Assembly (NCBI RefSeq): GCF_050219315.1
Contig: NZ_CP116939.1
Location: 496,001-560,000 of the forward strand
DNA from: Megasphaera_A sueciensis
GTDB taxonomy: Bacteria; Bacillota; Negativicutes; Veillonellales; Megasphaeraceae
Reading direction: 5' to 3'
Length of the DNA stretch: 64,000 nucleotides
Below are positions 7,820-18,416 of this stretch, piece after piece; the stretch's first letter is position 1; each line of letters starts with the position of its first letter. The notes below the pieces were generated by a model, which had not been told where the DNA came from, made no database searches, and worked only from the letters and a program-made list of their open reading frames with translations. Both the position numbers and the translations under genes were made by a program.

Positions 7820-8928
7820 GCAGCCAAATCATTGGATTGATAAATCTCCAGGAAGATAATCCGCTGCGCGAATTGAATGAAAGACGTCCATTAGCTACTA
7901 TGCCGTTTGGCGGAAAATTTCGCCTTATTGATTTTACTTTATCCAATATGGTAAACGCTGGTATCGGGGATATAGGAATTCTTCTTTCTGCAGAATCGCG
8001 TTCTGTATTAGACCACATACGTTCTGCTAAGGATTGGAATCTGGCCCGCAAGGGAGATGGCTTATTTTACTTGCCGCTGGAAGCACAAGATATTATTCAT
8101 CCTATGGAGGGGGATGTTCGTACATATTATCATAATTTATCGTTTGTAGAGCGGGCGGTACAACCTTATATCCTGATTACGCGCAGTGACTATGTACAAA
8201 ATATAGACTATGAAAAGGTTCTTCATTTCCATCGTCGGCATAATGCCGATGTGACTGTAATTTATCACCACCCGGCAACAGATATAACTGGCAATTTTTA
8301 TATACTTGATACAGATGATAAAGACCGTATTACGGAGATAACTCCTAAAACGCATGTGAAAAGCGGTGAAAATGTCTATATGCGCGGAATCTTGATTGAT
8401 TGTGAAATATTTAATCGATCTGTCCGTCTGGCATATGCCAAAGGGTATAAATTCATATTGACGGATATTTTAAAAAGAAACATTGACCGGCTGCGCGTTT
8501 TCGGTTTTAATTATCAAGGCTATACGGCTTGTATTCATTCCGTTCCTGCGTATTTTAATGCGAATATGGAATTACTGGATGTAAAAAAATGGCGCAGTCT
8601 CTTTCTTGATGGAGAAAGGCGGATATATACAAAAATAAAAGATGAAGCTCCGGCCAAATATATGGAGGAATCCGCTGTAAATAACTCACTGGTAGCGAAT
8701 GGCTGTATTATTGAAGGCCGGGTAGAAAACAGCATTCTTTTTCGCAAAGTCCGTGTGGGAAAAAATGCGGTCATACGTAACAGTATCATTATGCAGCACT
8801 CTGCCGTTGGTGATGATGCACAGCTAAACTATGTTATTTGTGACAAAAATGCAATTATTCAGTCAGAAGCTGTGCTGACGGGGACAAAACAAATGCCTTT
8901 ATGTATTGGAAAATATTCGGTTATCTGA
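7816..8928 (+). CDS. glgD: Glucose-1-phosphate adenylyltransferase, regulatory subunit GlgD
   Basis: 370-residue paralogue of GlgC. It retains RPLATMPFGGKFRLIDFTLSN and the C-terminal beta-helix. The N-terminal GGxGxRL nucleotide-binding loop is replaced by GLINLQEDNPLREL, the usual sign of GlgD, which modulates GlgC rather than acting well by itself. The start codon overlaps the glgC stop (ATGA), consistent with equal production of the two subunits. No frameshift or truncation. Confidence 0.95.
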   Translation: MSSQIIGLINLQEDNPLRELNERRPLATMPFGGKFRLIDFTLSNMVNAGIGDIGILLSAESRSVLDHIRSAKDWNLARKGDGLFYLPLEAQDIIHPMEGDVRTYYHNLSFVERAVQPYILITRSDYVQNIDYEKVLHFHRRHNADVTVIYHHPATDITGNFYILDTDDKDRITEITPKTHVKSGENVYMRGILIDCEIFNRSVRLAYAKGYKFILTDILKRNIDRLRVFGFNYQGYTACIHSVPAYFNANMELLDVKKWRSLFLDGERRIYTKIKDEAPAKYMEESAVNNSLVANGCIIEGRVENSILFRKVRVGKNAVIRNSIIMQHSAVGDDAQLNYVICDKNAIIQSEAVLTGTKQMPLCIGKYSVI

Positions 8929-8947
8929 TGTAAAGAGAGGTATGCGC

Positions 8948-11386
8948 ATGAAGAAATGGAAAGATAAAGAAGAATTCAAAAAAATATTTATTCGTAAATC
9001 TCATGTAGCATGGGAAAAAGATGTGCGCGACCTTATACCAAACGAAGTATATCAGACCGTTGCATTTATGATTCGTGATTTAATAAGTGAAGATTGGATT
9101 AAAACCAATAAGATGTATGTAGAAAAGAAAGTTAAACAAGTATATTATTTTTCGATTGAATTTTTATTGGGAAGATTACTGCAGTCAAATTTGATTGGTG
9201 TTGATATGGAAACAGTTTGCCGCGAAGGATTGCATGATTTGGGTTGGGATTTGGATGCTATTATACCGGAAGAACGAGATCCGGGATTGGGGAATGGAGG
9301 ATTAGGCCGTCTTGCAGCGTGTTTTGCAGATTCTTTGGCAGCTCTTCGTTTGCCCGGTCATGGATGTAGTATCCGCTATCAATATGGGTTGTTTAATCAA
9401 CGTATTGTGGATGGACAACAAGTTGAACTTCCGGATAATTGGCTGGTAGATGGCTATCCGTGGGAAGTGAAGAAAGTAGATAAGGCGGTCAATGTATGTT
9501 TTAGCGGCAATGCGTATATGCGTCCTGACGGTGAGGGAAACTTGGAATGCGTATACGAAAATTATCACTCTGTCCGTGCTGTGCCGTATGATGTGCCTAT
9601 GGTTGGCTATCATAATGATACCGTCAATACATTGCGGTTATGGCGTGCCGAATATACCCGAGAAGATGTATATCGTGTCTTGGCCAAAGGAAATCGACAT
9701 GAGGCATTTCGCTATAAAGATAATGTACAGCTTATTTCTCGCTTTTTGTATCCGGAAGACAGTACGGAAGAAGGCCGCAGGTTACGGCTTATGCAGGAGT
9801 ACTTTATGGTCTCTGCCGGCGTCCAAAGTATAGTCCGGCATTTTAAGCAGAAGATAAGCCCTAATATTAAAGTATTTGGGCACTATGTGGCCATTCATAT
9901 CAATGATACGCATCCCGCTTTGGTTATACCTGAATTAATGCGGATTTTTATGGACGAAGAAGGGCTGCCGTGGGAAACGGCATGGGATATTACCACGGAA
10001 GTTGTAGCCTATACCAATCATACTATTTTGCCGGAAGCAATGGAGCGCTGGTCCATTCCCCTGTTTAAAGAATTACTGCCGCGCATCTATTTAATCATAG
10101 AAGAATTAAACAAGCGATGGCTGCAGCAGGTACGGAATAAAAATCCCGGCGATGAGGCAAAAGCGCGTGAAGTGGCTATCCTTTGGGATAATCAGGTTCA
10201 TATGGCTCATCTTGCCGTATTGGGAAGTCATAGTATTAATGGGGTGGCGGAAATTCACTCGCAAATATTGAAGGAATCTACGTTGCATGCATTCTATAGC
10301 TGCTTTCCCGAACGTTTCAATAATAAGACAAACGGAGTGTCTCATCGGCGATGGTTGATTCAGTCCAATCCACAGCTGGCACAGCTTATCGATTCAGCTA
10401 TCGGAAATACATGGCGTAAACATCCCGAACATATGATAAATCTAGCAGCATATGCATCAGATGCTGCTTTTCTGGAACAATTGGATCAAGTAAAAAGAAC
10501 ACGCAAAAATATACTTGCATCCTATATCAGAACGGAATATGGACAGCAAATTGATACAGAGTCTGTATTTGATATACAAATTAAACGATTCCATCTGTAT
10601 AAGCGTCAACTGTTGAATATTCTCCATATTCTCAATCTGTATTATGCATTAAAAGAGAATCCGAACATGGATATCGTTCCGCGCACATATTTATTTGGCG
10701 GAAAAGCTGCGGCAGGGTATGGCGAAGCAAAAATGACGATTAAACTCATTAATGTAGTTAGTAAAATGATTAATGGGGATCATAGTTTGGAGGGAAAATT
10801 AAAAGTACTGTTTTTAGAAAATTATAATGTTTCTTTAGCTCAACTTTTATTTCCGGCAGCCGATGTAAGCGAACAAATTTCTACGGCCGGTAAAGAAGCT
10901 TCCGGAACCGGCAATATGAAGTTTATGATGAATGGAGCTATTACATTAGGGACTATGGATGGCGCTAACGTAGAAATTCATCATGAAGTAGGTGACGATA
11001 ACTGTGTTATTTTTGGACTGCGGGCCGATGAAGTGATGAAGTATTATGTTCACGGCGGATATTCATCTTGGGATTTATATCGTACAAATGAGCACATTCG
11101 CATGCTTTTGACACATTTAGTAGATGGTTCGTTGGGAAACGGCAATTATGCTTTCCAAATGTTATATGATTCTCTTTTGGATCGAAATGATGAATATTTT
11201 GTGCTGAAAGATTTTGATTCGTATTGCGAGGCACAGAAAAATATCGGCTGCCGTTATCAAAATCACTATAAATGGCTTCAGTCTAGTGCCGTAAATATAG
11301 CACATTCGGGATTTTTTTCCAGTGATCGGACGATTCGGCAATATGCACGTGATATTTGGCATATTAAACCTGTTGAAAGTACGTAG
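8948..11386 (+). CDS. glgP: Glycogen phosphorylase GlgP
   Basis: Phosphorolyses alpha-1,4-glucan ends to glucose-1-phosphate, using pyridoxal phosphate. 812 residues from the ATG at 8948, which sits 7 bases from AGAGAGG; two earlier ATGs (8906, 8942) are in frame but badly spaced. GT35 landmarks are present in order: YFSIEFLLGRLL, DPGLGNGGLGRLAACF, YQYGLFNQ, and the PLP-lysine block EASGTGNMKFMMNGA (about residue 655). Length is normal. Having breakdown and synthesis genes in one operon implies that flux is set by allostery and substrate rather than by separate transcription. Confidence 0.96.
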   Translation: MKKWKDKEEFKKIFIRKSHVAWEKDVRDLIPNEVYQTVAFMIRDLISEDWIKTNKMYVEKKVKQVYYFSIEFLLGRLLQSNLIGVDMETVCREGLHDLGWDLDAIIPEERDPGLGNGGLGRLAACFADSLAALRLPGHGCSIRYQYGLFNQRIVDGQQVELPDNWLVDGYPWEVKKVDKAVNVCFSGNAYMRPDGEGNLECVYENYHSVRAVPYDVPMVGYHNDTVNTLRLWRAEYTREDVYRVLAKGNRHEAFRYKDNVQLISRFLYPEDSTEEGRRLRLMQEYFMVSAGVQSIVRHFKQKISPNIKVFGHYVAIHINDTHPALVIPELMRIFMDEEGLPWETAWDITTEVVAYTNHTILPEAMERWSIPLFKELLPRIYLIIEELNKRWLQQVRNKNPGDEAKAREVAILWDNQVHMAHLAVLGSHSINGVAEIHSQILKESTLHAFYSCFPERFNNKTNGVSHRRWLIQSNPQLAQLIDSAIGNTWRKHPEHMINLAAYASDAAFLEQLDQVKRTRKNILASYIRTEYGQQIDTESVFDIQIKRFHLYKRQLLNILHILNLYYALKENPNMDIVPRTYLFGGKAAAGYGEAKMTIKLINVVSKMINGDHSLEGKLKVLFLENYNVSLAQLLFPAADVSEQISTAGKEASGTGNMKFMMNGAITLGTMDGANVEIHHEVGDDNCVIFGLRADEVMKYYVHGGYSSWDLYRTNEHIRMLLTHLVDGSLGNGNYAFQMLYDSLLDRNDEYFVLKDFDSYCEAQKNIGCRYQNHYKWLQSSAVNIAHSGFFSSDRTIRQYARDIWHIKPVEST

Positions 11387-11403
11387 GTTTTGGAGGGGAC
11401 ATT

Positions 11404-13326
11404 ATGAAATTAAGTGCAATCGATGACTACAGTACATTTTTATATCACCAGGGTACAAATTACAGCAGCTACCGTTTATTCGGTGCACATTTCACGTCTT
11501 ATAAGCGCAAATCCTGTGTTCGTTTTGCCGTATGGGCACCTCATGCACAGCAGGTGAGTGTTGTCGGTGATTTTAATAATTGGGATGACCGGATGGATAG
11601 GATGGCAGCTTCTTCCTATGGAAATGGCATCTGGGTTGCTTATATTGAAGGATTGCAGGAAGGCGATATATATAAATATGCCATTACAACATCTTCGGGA
11701 GATGTGATCCTTAAAAGTGATCCGTATGCCTTTGCGTCAGAACTGCGTCCGGGAACGGCTTCAAAATTGACGAAACTTCACTACCATTGGAAAGACAAAA
11801 ATTGGCAGCGGGATTGCCAAAACTATGACTCTTACAAAAATCCCATGCTTATCTATGAAATGCATCTTGGATCTTGGCGCCGTAACGCGGCAGGCGATGT
11901 ATTGACATATCGTGAAATAGCACAGCAGGTAGTCGCGTATGTAAAAGATATGAACTATACTCACATTGAACTCATGCCCTTGTGTGAATATCCTTTTGAC
12001 GGATCTTGGGGATATCAGATTACCGGTTATTTTTCAGTAACAAGCCGGTACGGCAATCCTGAAGATTTTATGTATTTTGTCGATTTATGTCACCGCAATC
12101 ATATCGGGGTTATTTTGGATTGGGTTCCCGGACATTACTGTCGTGATGCGCAGGGACTTCGCTTCTTTGATGGACAACCGGTGTATGAATCGGAAAATGA
12201 ATTATTAGCGGAAAATCAAGAATGGGATACGATGAATTTTGATTACGGTCGTACGGAAGTGCAAAGTTTCCTTATATCGAATGCACTTTTCTGGCTTACG
12301 CAATTTCACCTTGATGGCTTGCGTATTGATGCTGTTGCTAACATGCTGTATCTTGATTACGGCCATGGTGCCGGTCCCTGGCAGTCTAATGCCTATGGCG
12401 GGCGCGAAAATCTTGATGCCATTGATTTTTTGCATAAGTTAAATACCGCTGTTTTTGCGGCGATACCACAGACACTGATGATAGCGGAAGAATCATCTGC
12501 ATGGCCTCTTGTCACGAAACCGGTCGATGTGGGCGGTCTGGGATTTAACTATAAATGGAATATGGGCTGGATGAACGATATGTTAAAATATATGTCTCTG
12601 GATCCCATATATCGAAAGGAAAATCATAATTTGGTTACGTTTTCCTTATGTTATGCTTTTTCAGAAAATTTCATTTTACCCTTATCACACGATGAAGTTG
12701 TTCATGGAAAACGTTCTTTATTAAATAAAATGCCGGGAGATTATTGGCAGAAATTTGCTGGGTTACGAGCTTTTTATGCCTACTGGATGGCTCACCCAGG
12801 GAAAAAACTGCTCTTTATGGGATGTGATTTTGGACAATTTATTGAATGGAAATATAATGATAGTTTAGATTGGCATTTATTAGAATATCCGATGCACCAT
12901 GCGCTGCATGATTATGTGAGAGAACTCAATGCATATTATCTGGAACATCAGGAGTTCTGGCAGGAAGACTGTGAATGGTCCGGCTTTTCGTGGATTAGCT
13001 GCGATGATTGTAATAATAGCGTGATTGCCTTTTATCGCAGGGGCAGGGAAAATAATCTGATGACTGTTGTCCTCTGTAATTTTACACCCATTGTTCGTCA
13101 TTCCTATCGAGTGGGTGTTCCGGAAAAAGGGGTATATGCAGAAGTGTTTAATAGTGACGCGGAACGGTTTGGGGGTTCTGATGTATGTAACACAGATGCT
13201 TTTGTCAGTGAAGACATTCCTATGCATGGGCAAAATCAATCTATGGTGTTGACATTACCGCCATTAGCTGTTATATACCTAAAGATGCAGTCGGAAATAA
13301 CTGATAATGGAACAGAAAAAATATAA
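11404..13326 (+). CDS. glgB: 1,4-alpha-glucan branching enzyme GlgB
   Basis: Introduces alpha-1,6 branches into glycogen. 640 residues: an N-terminal CBM48 domain (VRFAVWAPHAQQVSVVGDFNNWD at about 40-60), then a GH13 barrel with the four catalytic regions. These include the nucleophile Asp in GLRIDAVANML, the acid/base Glu in MIAEESSAWP and the transition-state Asp in LSHDEVVHGKRSLL, followed by a C-terminal beta domain. HDEVVHGKRSLL and GCDFGQFIEWKYN are specific for branching enzymes among GH13 proteins. GGAGGGG lies just before the ATG. It is 17 bases downstream of glgP. Confidence 0.96.
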   Translation: MKLSAIDDYSTFLYHQGTNYSSYRLFGAHFTSYKRKSCVRFAVWAPHAQQVSVVGDFNNWDDRMDRMAASSYGNGIWVAYIEGLQEGDIYKYAITTSSGDVILKSDPYAFASELRPGTASKLTKLHYHWKDKNWQRDCQNYDSYKNPMLIYEMHLGSWRRNAAGDVLTYREIAQQVVAYVKDMNYTHIELMPLCEYPFDGSWGYQITGYFSVTSRYGNPEDFMYFVDLCHRNHIGVILDWVPGHYCRDAQGLRFFDGQPVYESENELLAENQEWDTMNFDYGRTEVQSFLISNALFWLTQFHLDGLRIDAVANMLYLDYGHGAGPWQSNAYGGRENLDAIDFLHKLNTAVFAAIPQTLMIAEESSAWPLVTKPVDVGGLGFNYKWNMGWMNDMLKYMSLDPIYRKENHNLVTFSLCYAFSENFILPLSHDEVVHGKRSLLNKMPGDYWQKFAGLRAFYAYWMAHPGKKLLFMGCDFGQFIEWKYNDSLDWHLLEYPMHHALHDYVRELNAYYLEHQEFWQEDCEWSGFSWISCDDCNNSVIAFYRRGRENNLMTVVLCNFTPIVRHSYRVGVPEKGVYAEVFNSDAERFGGSDVCNTDAFVSEDIPMHGQNQSMVLTLPPLAVIYLKMQSEITDNGTEKI

Positions 13327-13401
13327 AGAATAATGTGATAGTACATACAATAATTCTTTAAAATTTCAATCATAGAAAATTTTTGAAAAGAGGTGTTACC
13401 T

Positions 13402-14844
13402 ATGATTAAAGTTTTATTTGTTGCTTCTGAAGCAGTGCCATTTGTTAAAACCGGCGGGTTAGCAGATGTTATGGGCGCATTGCCAAACGTATTGGCATCT
13501 AAGGGAATGGATGTTCGTCTGGTGATTCCTAAATATAGCCAAATTCCCGATTCTTACAACGATGAAATGCAGGAAGTGTACCATGGTGTTGTAAATTTAG
13601 CTTGGCGTCAATTATATTATGGCGTTGAAAAAATTGAAAAGAGTGGAATGACCGTTTATTTTATTGATAATGAACAATATTTTAAACGAGATCGTTTGTA
13701 TGGTTTTGATGATGATGCAGAACGGTTTGCGTATTATAGCCGGGCAGTTTTGGCAATGCTGCCAAAAATCGGATTTCAGCCGGATATCATTCACTGTAAT
13801 GATTGGCATACAGGCCTTATCGGTGTTTTTCTAAAAGAAGACTTTTATCGAGATTCTTATTATAAAAATATGAAAGTTGTTTATACGATCCATAATTTAA
13901 AATATCAAGGGATATTTTCTCCATCTGTAGTAGAGGATATAATGGGGTTGCCGCGAAAACTTTTTGATAACGGAAATCTTGAATGTGACGGATGTGTTAA
14001 TTATATGAAAGCCGGTATGGTGTACGCTGATCATATTACTACCGTGAGTCAGACATACGCACAAGAAATTGCATACCCTTATTTTGGCGAAAAGTTGGAT
14101 AGCTATATTCGCCTGTGTAAGCATAGACTGACCGGGATTATCAATGGGCTTGATGAAACAATATATAATCCGGCAAAAGATCCGTTTATTCCTTTTACCT
14201 ATACCAAAAGCAACGTGTTCAGCCGTAAAGCTGCTAATAAAGAATCTTTGCAGGAACGTCTGGGACTTCCCGTCAATCGTAATATTCCTATGCTTGCTAT
14301 TGTATCCCGTCTTATTGAAGATAAGGGGATGGATTTAATAATGCGTATTATGGATGAATTGATGATGGAAGAGGTACAGCTCATTATTTTAGGTACTGGC
14401 GATTGGCCGTATGAGGAGGGGTTTCGTCATTTAGCCCAGCATAATCCGACAAAAGTTTCGGCAAATATTCTTTTTGATGAAGGATTAGCTCATTGTGTAT
14501 ATGCAGCGGCAGATTTATTTATCATGCCCTCACGATATGAACCTTGTGGACTGAGTCAACTTATTGCTTTGAAATATGGAACTATTCCTGTTGTCAGAGA
14601 AACAGGAGGATTAAAAGATACGATTATTCCTTTTGACAAATATACGAATACAGGAAACGGATTAAATTTTCAAAATTTTAATGCCCATGAATTATTGTTT
14701 ACAGTGAAACGAGCGTTAAGTTATTATGCCGATTCTCATTTATGGAAGTATCTCGTTCATAATGCGATGACAAGCAAATACGGCTGGCGTAAGTCGGCTG
14801 ATAGATACGAAGAATTGTATATTAATATGTTAGATAGAGGATGA
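13402..14844 (+). CDS. glgA: Glycogen synthase GlgA (ADP-glucose type)
   Basis: Adds glucose from ADP-glucose to alpha-1,4-glucan. 480 residues, GT5 family. The N-terminal KTGGLADVMGALP motif (about residue 15) binds ADP-glucose. EPCGLSQLIALKYGTIPVVRETGGL near residue 375 is the E-x7-E-type nucleotide-sugar region. The ATG at 13402 is 9 bases after AAAGAGG; the in-frame GTG at 13393 would touch the ribosome-binding site. About 75 bases separate it from glgB, with a weak AT-rich hairpin (13325-13357) that may modulate readthrough. A hairpin follows at 14854. Confidence 0.96.
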   Translation: MIKVLFVASEAVPFVKTGGLADVMGALPNVLASKGMDVRLVIPKYSQIPDSYNDEMQEVYHGVVNLAWRQLYYGVEKIEKSGMTVYFIDNEQYFKRDRLYGFDDDAERFAYYSRAVLAMLPKIGFQPDIIHCNDWHTGLIGVFLKEDFYRDSYYKNMKVVYTIHNLKYQGIFSPSVVEDIMGLPRKLFDNGNLECDGCVNYMKAGMVYADHITTVSQTYAQEIAYPYFGEKLDSYIRLCKHRLTGIINGLDETIYNPAKDPFIPFTYTKSNVFSRKAANKESLQERLGLPVNRNIPMLAIVSRLIEDKGMDLIMRIMDELMMEEVQLIILGTGDWPYEEGFRHLAQHNPTKVSANILFDEGLAHCVYAAADLFIMPSRYEPCGLSQLIALKYGTIPVVRETGGLKDTIIPFDKYTNTGNGLNFQNFNAHELLFTVKRALSYYADSHLWKYLVHNAMTSKYGWRKSADRYEELYINMLDRG

Positions 14845-14853
14845 AATGGATTG

Positions 14854-14895
14854 ATACCCCTTGACCAAATTACACATATGGTAGGGGTATTTTAG
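14854..14895 (+). terminator. Hairpin between glgA and the GH13-GH77 gene
   Basis: ATACCCC (14854-14860) pairs with GGGGTAT (14884-14890), extended by ACC/GGT, followed by TTTTAG. The T tract is short, so termination is probably partial and the downstream gene may still be read with the operon. Confidence 0.5.
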
Positions 14896-14912
14896 AAAAA
14901 GGAGTTCTGAAC

Positions 14913-17900
14913 ATGGAGCCATATTTATATCATGATTCACGGAATCCGGTATATAAATCAATATTTGGTGCTGTCCGTGCAGGTAAAAAACTTATATTAC
15001 GGATTTCTGCCAATATAAAAAATGAAAATACCTGTTGTATTACGTTGCGTACTTGGAAAAGCAATGAAGGAGAATATAAAATCCCCATGGCAGAAAAAGG
15101 CGGATTTTATGAAGCGGAAATCACCATGCCTGAAGAAGGCACGCTTTTATGGTATTATTTTATTGTCCGATATCAAGGAAACACAGTATATTATGGTAAT
15201 AATAAACACCAACTTGGCGGGGTAGGTGCTGTGTATACACAAGAGCCGCCATCATACCAAATTACTGTTTATGACAAGGGTATTCATACACCGGATTGGT
15301 TTAAAAATGCGATTGTATATCAAATATTTCCTGATCGGTTTTGCCGGAGTCAATCACAGACTGCAAAACTTTTTGGCAAAAAAGGAGCTGTCATACACAG
15401 TGACTGGAATGATATACCGCATTATTGCAAGGATAATCAAGGAAATGTTTTGCAATATGATTTTTTTGGCGGCAACTTGGCGGGAATCAAGGAAAAATTA
15501 GATTATCTCAAGATGCTGCATGTAACAGCTGTATACTTAAATCCTATTTTTGAAAGCAGCAGTAATCATCGATATGACACGGCAGATTATTATCATATTG
15601 ACCCTATGTTGGGAACAAATGAAGAATTTTCCCAATTGTGTGCAGACGCTGAAAAAAAAGGCATACATATTATTTTGGATGGTGTATTCAACCATACAGG
15701 GGAAGATAGTATATATTTTAATAAATTTGGACATTATCCTGAAATAGGAGCGTATCAATCGAAACAATCACCGTATTACAATTGGTATAAATTCACCGAT
15801 TATCCTGACGAATATGAATCGTGGTGGGGTGTAAAAGATCTTCCCAATGTAGATGAAATGACACCTTCCTATTTGAACTTCATTATTAATAATAAAGATA
15901 GTGTTCTTCACTATTGGTTGCAGCAAGGAATCAGCGGCTGGCGTCTTGATGTTATCGATGAACTTCCAGAAACTTTTTTGCGAAAATTTTATCATACACT
16001 GAAAAAAGAAAATCCCCAGGCTGTTCTGGTCGGTGAAGTGTGGGAAGATGCGTCGAATAAAATAAGCTATGGAGAACAACGGGAATATCTTTGCGGCAAG
16101 GATATGGACAGTGCCATGAATTATGCTTTGCGTGCGATTATGATAGATTTTATTTTGGAACATAAAGATGGCCGACGTACGGCAGAAGAAGTATATCATC
16201 AGATGGAAAATTATCCGCAGGAAAATTTTTATGCTATGTTGAATCTTCTCGGCAGTCATGATGTAAAGCGGATTTTATCCATTCTCGGCACAGGTGGAGA
16301 AACAGATGTGTTGACAGTTTCGGAAAAATCAGAAGCCCGGCTTAAAATTCTTTGTACATGGCAGATGACGATGCCTGGCGCACCTTGCATTTATTATGGG
16401 GACGAAGCAGGCGTACTAGGCGATGTCGATCCCGATAATCGCAGAACCTATCCCTGGGGGAATGAAAACAATCGTATCTTAGAGTGGTATGTACAGCTGA
16501 CTGCATTGCGGTGTCATAATGACGCCTTACGGACTGGGCGGTTTATTCCTCTCTACGGGAATGGCGATATTTATGCATATGCCCGCAGTATTGAAGGAGG
16601 AACTGACGTATTTGGGAAAAAAGCAGAAGATGGTTTTTTTATTATCGTCATGAATCGGAATACCACTGCAATACGATCTATCAGCATTTATACAGATGGA
16701 TTGGCTTATGGTAATTTGTATGATGCTTTTGAACCCAACAGAGCACCTATCTGCACAGTGAACAGTCGTTTTACGGTAACCTTGCCTCCCCTTGGAATCA
16801 CTGTGCTGAAAGGAATTGATGAAGCGAAACAAAAAAGGGCTGGAATCTTATGTCATCCCACTTCTTTTCCTTCCGACTATGGTATGGGGGATTTAGGAAA
16901 CGGAGCAATGCAGTTTATTGATTTTCTCTATCAAGCAGGTCAGAAAGTATGGCAAATTTTACCGCTTACACTGCCGGGAGAAGGGAATTCACCCTATGTA
17001 TCTATGTCTGCTTTTGCCGGAAATGAACGATTGATTTCATTGGATAAGCTGGTAGATTGGGGATGGTTGAAAGAAAAGCGTTTTTTGGAATTTAAACGGC
17101 AAATATTGCAGGCCCATACATACGAAGAAAAATGGCAGTGCAAAAAGATGTGTTTATGGGATATGTCACATGATCCTGATTTAGTAATTCCTTGGAATGA
17201 TTTTGCGGCATTCTGTCAAGATAATGCGGATTGGCTTGAGGAGTATGCTTTGTTTTCGGCAATCCATGATTTTTATCAAGGAAATTCATGGATCCAATGG
17301 CCGGATGATATACGAAACCATGATGCCGCAGCTATTGCGCACTATAAAAAAGAATTATCGGGCACCCTATCCCATAATAAATTTATGCAATATATTTTTC
17401 ATATACAATGGCAGGAAGTACGGCAATATGCCGCAAGCAAAGATATTGCAATTTTAGGTGACATACCAATTTTTGTTGCGCATGACAGTGTGGACTGCTG
17501 GGCTCATCAAACTTTCTTCGATTTGGATGAACAGGGGTGTTTGCGTCACGTAGCAGGAGTTCCTCCCGATTATTTTTCTGCCGATGGACAAGTTTGGGGA
17601 AATCCATTGTATCGGTGGGATACTATAGCTGCGGATCATTACGAATGGTGGATCAAGAGATTTCAACGTATGGCAGCTATGGTGGATGAAATACGTATTG
17701 ATCATTTTCGTGGATTTGCATCTTGCTGGGCAATTCCTGCCGGAGCGCACACTGCCAGAGACGGAAAATGGAATCCCGGTCCCGGGATTGACCTGTTTCG
17801 AGCCATATACAAAAAAATTCCTAACATCCAATTAATAGCCGAAGACTTAGGATTTATAACGGATGATGTTTGTGAATTAAAGAATAAACTGGGTATTCCG

Positions 17901-18311
17901 GGGATGAAAATTTTACAGTTCCATATGAAATATCGATCCGATGGACGGTATAGTTTTGATACGGAACCTAATTGCGTTGCTTATACAGGTACACATGACA
18001 ATAATACGTTGCTCGGATGGTATACAGAAGAACTGGATAGATATCAGCAGGAACAGATGAAAAATTCTTTGGGATTAGAGGAAAATGCTTCGGCAGAAGA
18101 AATTGTATGGTCTTTTGTGTCGTATGTGTACAGCCGGCGAGCGAAAACCATTATAGTTCCCCTGCAAGATGTATTGTGCCTGCCGTCAGCCTGCCGCATG
18201 AATCGTCCCGGTATCAGTCATGGACAATGGTTATGGCAGGTAAAAAAAGAACAACTCACAGGGGAATTAGCACAGAGACTTGCATTCTTGTGCAAACAGC
18301 ACGGGAGATGA
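14913..18311 (+). CDS. Fused GH13 alpha-amylase/neopullulanase-like enzyme and GH77 4-alpha-glucanotransferase
   Basis: One uninterrupted 1132-residue protein with two complete glycogen-breakdown enzymes. Residues 1-115 are a CBM34-like N-terminal beta domain. About 128-630 is a GH13 barrel starting WFKNAIVYQIFPDRF, with nucleophile D346 (GWRLDV), acid/base E375 (VGEVWED) and D450 (LGSHD). About 640-1132 is a full-length MalQ-type GH77 domain starting RAGILCHPTSFPSDYGMGDLG, with nucleophile D930 (RIDHFRG), E977 (IAEDLG) and D1029 (TGTHDNNT). All six catalytic residues are present, so both halves should be active. Combined, hydrolysis or debranching of glycogen side chains and disproportionation of the released oligosaccharides would happen on one chain, reminiscent of eukaryotic debranching enzyme though built differently. 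GGAG precedes the ATG. Confidence 0.92.
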   Translation: MEPYLYHDSRNPVYKSIFGAVRAGKKLILRISANIKNENTCCITLRTWKSNEGEYKIPMAEKGGFYEAEITMPEEGTLLWYYFIVRYQGNTVYYGNNKHQLGGVGAVYTQEPPSYQITVYDKGIHTPDWFKNAIVYQIFPDRFCRSQSQTAKLFGKKGAVIHSDWNDIPHYCKDNQGNVLQYDFFGGNLAGIKEKLDYLKMLHVTAVYLNPIFESSSNHRYDTADYYHIDPMLGTNEEFSQLCADAEKKGIHIILDGVFNHTGEDSIYFNKFGHYPEIGAYQSKQSPYYNWYKFTDYPDEYESWWGVKDLPNVDEMTPSYLNFIINNKDSVLHYWLQQGISGWRLDVIDELPETFLRKFYHTLKKENPQAVLVGEVWEDASNKISYGEQREYLCGKDMDSAMNYALRAIMIDFILEHKDGRRTAEEVYHQMENYPQENFYAMLNLLGSHDVKRILSILGTGGETDVLTVSEKSEARLKILCTWQMTMPGAPCIYYGDEAGVLGDVDPDNRRTYPWGNENNRILEWYVQLTALRCHNDALRTGRFIPLYGNGDIYAYARSIEGGTDVFGKKAEDGFFIIVMNRNTTAIRSISIYTDGLAYGNLYDAFEPNRAPICTVNSRFTVTLPPLGITVLKGIDEAKQKRAGILCHPTSFPSDYGMGDLGNGAMQFIDFLYQAGQKVWQILPLTLPGEGNSPYVSMSAFAGNERLISLDKLVDWGWLKEKRFLEFKRQILQAHTYEEKWQCKKMCLWDMSHDPDLVIPWNDFAAFCQDNADWLEEYALFSAIHDFYQGNSWIQWPDDIRNHDAAAIAHYKKELSGTLSHNKFMQYIFHIQWQEVRQYAASKDIAILGDIPIFVAHDSVDCWAHQTFFDLDEQGCLRHVAGVPPDYFSADGQVWGNPLYRWDTIAADHYEWWIKRFQRMAAMVDEIRIDHFRGFASCWAIPAGAHTARDGKWNPGPGIDLFRAIYKKIPNIQLIAEDLGFITDDVCELKNKLGIPGMKILQFHMKYRSDGRYSFDTEPNCVAYTGTHDNNTLLGWYTEELDRYQQEQMKNSLGLEENASAEEIVWSFVSYVYSRRAKTIIVPLQDVLCLPSACRMNRPGISHGQWLWQVKKEQLTGELAQRLAFLCKQHGR

Positions 18312-18416
18312 GAAGATAGTTGCATTTCTGCATAATATGTGATACAACTAATATCATTCCATGGAAATATAGTAATCGTGCTTGGAATGTAAGACGAATG
18401 AAAAGAGGGGTTTTCT

